From CAG-390 sp045636385 (GTDB lineage: Bacteria; Bacillota; Clostridia; Oscillospirales; CAG-272): a stretch of 7,697 nucleotides of DNA. A model generated the notes under the pieces. It was not told the origin of the DNA, ran no database searches, and saw nothing but the letters and a program-made list of their open reading frames with translations. This document shows, in pieces, positions 5,263 to 7,697 of the stretch. The DNA is taken from contig JAZTXK010000013.1 in NCBI GenBank assembly GCA_045636385.1, forward strand, positions 1 to 7,697, given 5' to 3'. Within the stretch, counting starts at the first letter, position 1. Every line of letters begins with the position of its first letter. The position numbers and the translations under genes are program-made.

Positions 5263-6288
5263 CTAGTCGCGAGCAAGTTTCTTCCCGGGAATATCAAGCA
5301 CGAAATACTCTCCGTCATTCACTCCCCATTTGCCGCCTTCGACCGAAAGCGGCTCGCCTTCGGCTACGGTGATGATGACGTCCTCGTTGCAGGAATTGAC
5401 GAATTTGGCGCGGAAGTCGGGGAAGGAGCGCGCGTAGGTCACACTCGCGCCCTCGTCGGGGGTGGTGGTGAGTATGTAATCGGGGTCGATCAGGTCGTGG
5501 ACGGCGACGTCCGCCTCGTCCTCCGCCTGACCGTGGTGCGGCCACTTGAAGAGGTCGGGGTTCTTGATCTTATCGGCGTAAAGCGCGACCATTCGGTCGA
5601 ATCCCTCGTCGGTCATAAATCGCGTGCGCTTGGGGCTGTCGCCCGTGAAGACAAGCTTTTTGCCGCCGTGGCGGATGATGAACCAAAGCGAGGATATATT
5701 TGTAACGTACATCTGCACCTTGCGGAAGAAAACGTCCTCGGTGCAAAAATACTGCGTTGCGATCTTTTTAAGCAGCTCGGGAGCCGCCCAGTCGGTGTCG
5801 GGCGGGAGAATTTCGATCTCGGTGCCGCCGAGATTATAGGAAAAGGTCTTTCCGCAATCCGAATAGAACGGGATCACCGTCACCTCGGCGTTCGGATGAA
5901 ACTCGCGGACGACCTCGGTAATTTCATTCGTATATCCGCGAGAAACGTGGATCATACCCTCGGGGAGGGCGTTGACGGGCGGCATAATAACGCGGTCGAT
6001 GGCAAAACGCGGGTCGCGGACGACGTTTTCAAGCGGTGCGCCGACGTGATCGACGTGAAAATGCGAGATTATCCAATCGAAATGAAGCACTTCCGCTCCC
6101 GCCGCCTCGCGGAGCGCAAGCAGACGGTCAAAGCAATCGGTTCCGTATTTTCCGCCGTCGTGGAGCATAAAATGCCCGTTCAGCGCGAAGATAAAGCCAT
6201 CCGACTTCTTGATCTCGGGATGACCAATCGAATTTATGCGGAGGGCATTGTCCCGGAGCGTAAAATCAGCGGGAAAATTTGATTTCAT
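5263..6288 (-). CDS. MBL-fold metallo-hydrolase (MBL2), paralog of MBL1
   Basis: This 341-residue MBL-fold protein is collinear with MBL1 at 2987-4003. Shared stretches include KSDGFIFALNGH (28-39), LLALREAAG (56-64), EIEILPPDTDWA (157-168) and GVNDGE (322-327). Metal-site motifs are intact: DGG at 44-46, HFHVDH at 76-81, TGDS at 215-218 and HHGQ at 251-254. There is no signal peptide or membrane segment, so it is probably cytoplasmic, with unknown substrate. GGTGA lies 4 bases before the ATG at 6288, a short-spaced and modest ribosome binding site. The gene appears to stand alone: upstream is the 93-bp repeat copy 2 and a possible terminator, downstream the large gene-free region. The last residues (PGKKLARD) extend past the MBL1 alignment. 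It arose with MBL1 by duplication, probably old given the divergence. Confidence 0.87.
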   Translation of the reverse strand: MKSNFPADFTLRDNALRINSIGHPEIKKSDGFIFALNGHFMLHDGGKYGTDCFDRLLALREAAGAEVLHFDWIISHFHVDHVGAPLENVVRDPRFAIDRVIMPPVNALPEGMIHVSRGYTNEITEVVREFHPNAEVTVIPFYSDCGKTFSYNLGGTEIEILPPDTDWAAPELLKKIATQYFCTEDVFFRKVQMYVTNISSLWFIIRHGGKKLVFTGDSPKRTRFMTDEGFDRMVALYADKIKNPDLFKWPHHGQAEDEADVAVHDLIDPDYILTTTPDEGASVTYARSFPDFRAKFVNSCNEDVIITVAEGEPLSVEGGKWGVNDGEYFVLDIPGKKLARD

Positions 6289-6354
6289 TTTGTCACCATA
6301 TATCTCTTGATTTCGTTTATATCAACCGAATAAACAGCTTCGCGCTCTATTCCG

Positions 6355-6447
6355 CCCCTCCCGCTTGCGGGAGGGGTTGGGGTGGGCAGTCAGCACCTTT
6401 GCGAAGGAATTTGCACCCAAACGAAATCAAGGGCGAAATTCAATAAA
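6355..6447 (+). repeat. 93-bp interspersed repeat, copy 2
   Basis: This is the complete copy, with the inverted repeat at 6355-6376, the G-rich part at 6369-6386 and the end AAATTCAATAAA at 6447. It matches copy 3 base for base over the 58 positions available there and copy 1 at 86 of 93. It lies between the MBL2 start and the stop of the three-gene membrane operon. A hairpin module (6452-6474) is attached at its right end. Confidence 0.9.
6369..6386 (+). other. G-quadruplex motif in repeat copy 2
   Basis: GGG-A-GGGG-TT-GGGG-T-GGG on the plus strand fits the canonical G4 pattern with loops of 1-2 bases. It overlaps the right arm of the inverted repeat 6355-6376. It is on the strand opposite to the coding strand of the neighbouring genes, so their mRNA would carry the C-rich form. 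Confidence 0.6.
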
Positions 6448-6451
6448 ATTC

Positions 6452-6474
6452 GGAAATTTTCGCCTCGGCGAAAA
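6452..6474 (-). terminator. Possible terminator, repeat hairpin after the three-gene operon
   Basis: The stem TTTTCGCC/GGCGAAAA (6457-6474, tight loop) starts one base after the TAG stop (6478-6476) of the last gene of the operon. On the minus strand only TTTCC follows, so the U tract is weak. The sequence closely matches the hairpin at 4078-4101, which sits at the same place relative to another stop codon. Confidence 0.4.
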
Positions 6475-6475
6475 G

Positions 6476-6802
6476 CTATAAAATTTGCTGAACGGCAAAG
6501 AATGCGACCGTTATGATCTCGGAAACGGCATATACGATAACCTGCTTTTTAAAAGACGCGGCGTTTATATCGCCGTATTTGAAGGCGGCGTAGCTTTTCA
6601 GCGCGAGGGCGGGGATAAGTATCAGAAGGCAAAGCAAGGCAAGGGGCAATAATTCAACGAACCAACCCCAAAATGAGCTTATTGACGGTGCGAGATCGCT
6701 GGTCGTGAAGGTTGATATGAGCGGCAGGCCGAAAGCCGTCAAAACCAAAAGCGCAGAGAGAACGAATACGAGGATTTTTGATAACAAGTACAGATTTTTC
6801 AT
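6476..6802 (-). CDS. Small membrane protein of unknown function, three TM segments
   Basis: I do not recognise this 108-residue protein. It is strongly hydrophobic, with three likely membrane segments at about residues 8-30, 47-68 and 87-106. A short polar stretch (SYAAFKYGDINAASFKKQ, 70-87) with several lysines lies between the second and third. There is no catalytic motif. The ATG at 6802 is well supported by an AAGGAGG ribosome binding site about 5 bases upstream. It lies 17 bases after the stop of the 165-residue membrane protein gene and is the last gene of the apparent three-gene operon. A hairpin immediately follows its stop. Confidence 0.75.
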   Translation of the reverse strand: MKNLYLLSKILVFVLSALLVLTAFGLPLISTFTTSDLAPSISSFWGWFVELLPLALLCLLILIPALALKSYAAFKYGDINAASFKKQVIVYAVSEIITVAFFAVQQIL

Positions 6803-6819
6803 TGAATCCTCCTTCTTGA

Positions 6820-7317
6820 TCAGAAAAAGTCAATCGGCGAACGACCGTTTGAGAAGGTCATATGTGACGACCATTTGCCTAACGATACGGTCACCCTTGT
6901 TTTGTCGGAAAGCTTTGCTTCGAGATAGTAGCCCACACCCGACGCTATGCATTCGCCGTTTTCGTAGAGATAATTCTTATGCATACCGCGATATAATGTA
7001 ATGTACGCGCCGCATGCTTCGACGGTTTCAAATTTGGAGTACAGAAAATCCGAAAACAAAAACGAAGCGGGGATAAACGCGCCTGCGAACCCGAGCGCGA
7101 TGCCAATTTTCAGATTTTCATTATAAGTCACCGACTGATAGTTCATAAGACCGGCGAGTATCCCCTCGCCTTTTATCGTCTCGACAACCCTGCTTTGCTC
7201 GTAAAGCACGGAAAACACGATGCCGATGACGATAAAAATCAACGTGATCCCACCCTCGATCAGCCGACGCTTTTTGATCTTGGCGGTCAGTTCTCTTTCA
7301 AGTTCAAGATGTTTCAT
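6820..7317 (-). CDS. Membrane protein of unknown function, two TM segments
   Basis: I cannot name a family for this 165-residue protein. A charged N-terminal helix (residues 1-20, ELERELTAKIKKRR) precedes membrane segment 1 (about 22-39). A loop of about 30 residues then leads to membrane segment 2 (about 70-90). The rest (about 93-165) is soluble and beta-rich, with ACGAYITLYRGMHKNYLYENGE and a late GKWSSHMTFSNG segment. It starts at 7317, 11 bases after the stop of the zinc-ribbon gene, without an obvious Shine-Dalgarno sequence, so its translation may depend on the upstream gene. It belongs to the operon 7559-6476. Confidence 0.72.
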   Translation of the reverse strand: MKHLELERELTAKIKKRRLIEGGITLIFIVIGIVFSVLYEQSRVVETIKGEGILAGLMNYQSVTYNENLKIGIALGFAGAFIPASFLFSDFLYSKFETVEACGAYITLYRGMHKNYLYENGECIASGVGYYLEAKLSDKTRVTVSLGKWSSHMTFSNGRSPIDFF

Positions 7318-7328
7318 AGTTTATAAAA

Positions 7329-7559
7329 TCAATCAAGATTATGTTCGTAATCCGATGCATCAATGATGATCTTTTTGCATTTCGGACAGCAGTAGCTTTC
7401 AATATAATGGGGATGCAAAAGGGGCGCGTCCAAATGAAGCGCGAATTTTTCTTTTAAGCCCGGAAGCGTGCTGATCTTGTGCTTTTTCTCGCTCCAGATC
7501 GCATTTCCGCAGTTAAGAAAACCCGAAAGCATTTCGGTATCACAAAAAGGACATTTCAT
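7329..7559 (-). CDS. Small zinc-ribbon protein, probably PF20097 family
   Basis: This 76-residue protein begins with CPFC (C3, C6) and has a second pair CPKC at 58-61 (C58, C61), together a four-cysteine zinc-ribbon knuckle. A middle block GNAIWSEKKHK (18-28) and the ending YCCPKCKKIIID resemble a group of small Firmicutes proteins that I recall as PF20097; the family name is from memory. Function is unknown. Such ribbons may bind nucleic acid or protein, but nothing here decides that. The ATG at 7559 has AAGGAG about 8 bases upstream. It is the first gene of a probable three-gene operon with two small membrane proteins. Upstream are about 80 bp without a clear promoter, then the 93-bp repeat copy 3. 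Confidence 0.8.
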   Translation of the reverse strand: MKCPFCDTEMLSGFLNCGNAIWSEKKHKISTLPGLKEKFALHLDAPLLHPHYIESYCCPKCKKIIIDASDYEHNLD

Positions 7560-7639
7560 ATGAGATACTCCTTTTTTATTTTACTGATAAGCAAAATGGT
7601 TAGAATGCTGAATACTGAAGTATGCGATCTAACCTGACG

Positions 7640-7697
7640 CCCCTCCCGCTTGCGGGAGGGGTTGGGGTGGGCAGTCAGCACCTTTGCGAAGGAATTT
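7640..7697 (+). repeat. 93-bp interspersed repeat, copy 3 (cut by window edge)
   Basis: The 58 bases available are identical to the first 58 of copy 2 (6355-6412). They include the inverted repeat at 7640-7661 and the start of CAGTCAGCACCTTTGCG. The remainder lies outside the window. It sits about 80 bp upstream of the zinc-ribbon gene, in the same orientation as the other copies. Confidence 0.88.
7654..7671 (+). other. G-quadruplex motif in repeat copy 3
   Basis: The plus strand reads GGG-A-GGGG-TT-GGGG-T-GGG, identical to copy 2. It overlaps the right arm of the inverted repeat at 7640-7661, so a hairpin and a quadruplex could compete. This is a prediction from the base pattern only. Confidence 0.6.

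Noticed and set aside
5127..5318. A 63-codon minus-strand open frame overlapping the end of MBL2
   Set aside because: It overlaps the MBL2 3' end in another frame and extends into the gene-free repeat region, with no conserved motif.
6297..6325. TTGATA, 17-base gap, TATATG promoter-like pair upstream of MBL2 on the minus strand
   Set aside because: The -35 is good but the -10 is weak, and the implied transcription start would fall almost at the ATG and lose the ribosome binding site.

Overview
The window looks like a chromosomal segment of an uncultured gut-type Bacillota (class Clostridia). The reasons are an RNase M5 gene, strong AAGGAG-type ribosome binding sites, tight minus-strand gene packing and many short palindromic repeats between genes. 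This placement is inference from gene content and style; no rRNA or other marker is present. All nine genes I accept lie on the minus strand, so transcription runs from high to low coordinates.

In transcription order: (1) 7559-6476, a three-gene operon with a small zinc-ribbon protein and two small membrane proteins of unknown function; (2) 6288-5263, a metallo-beta-lactamase (MBL) fold hydrolase, here MBL2; (3) 5262-4586, about 680 bp without a gene, packed with stem-loops and repeats; (4) 4585-4106, a membrane protein with a PH-like tail; (5) 4003-1698, a second MBL hydrolase (MBL1, a paralog of MBL2), translationally coupled by ATGA overlap to a U32-family protein of the TrhP/YegQ RNA-hydroxylation type; (6) 1516-42, undecaprenyl-diphosphatase UppP coupled by ATGA overlap to RNase M5, followed by a likely intrinsic terminator at the window's left edge.

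The recognisable genes are housekeeping: lipid-carrier recycling for the cell wall (UppP), 5S rRNA maturation (RNase M5) and probable RNA hydroxylation (U32). The MBL pair and the small membrane proteins have no assigned role.

The most unusual content lies between the genes. A 93-bp repeat occurs three times (the third cut by the window edge). Each copy starts with a perfect 10-bp inverted repeat whose right arm runs into a canonical G-quadruplex motif. A second family, built from GTGCAGA units, occurs as a 162-bp inverted-repeat element and as a shorter one-armed copy. Between 4828 and 5120 about ten stem-loops follow one another almost without gaps. Part of this run is an array in which a constant TATCG spacer separates short hairpins with different stems. 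Several repeat hairpins begin a few bases after stop codons and may act as terminators. I found no tRNA, rRNA, CRISPR array, transposase or recognisable defence system.
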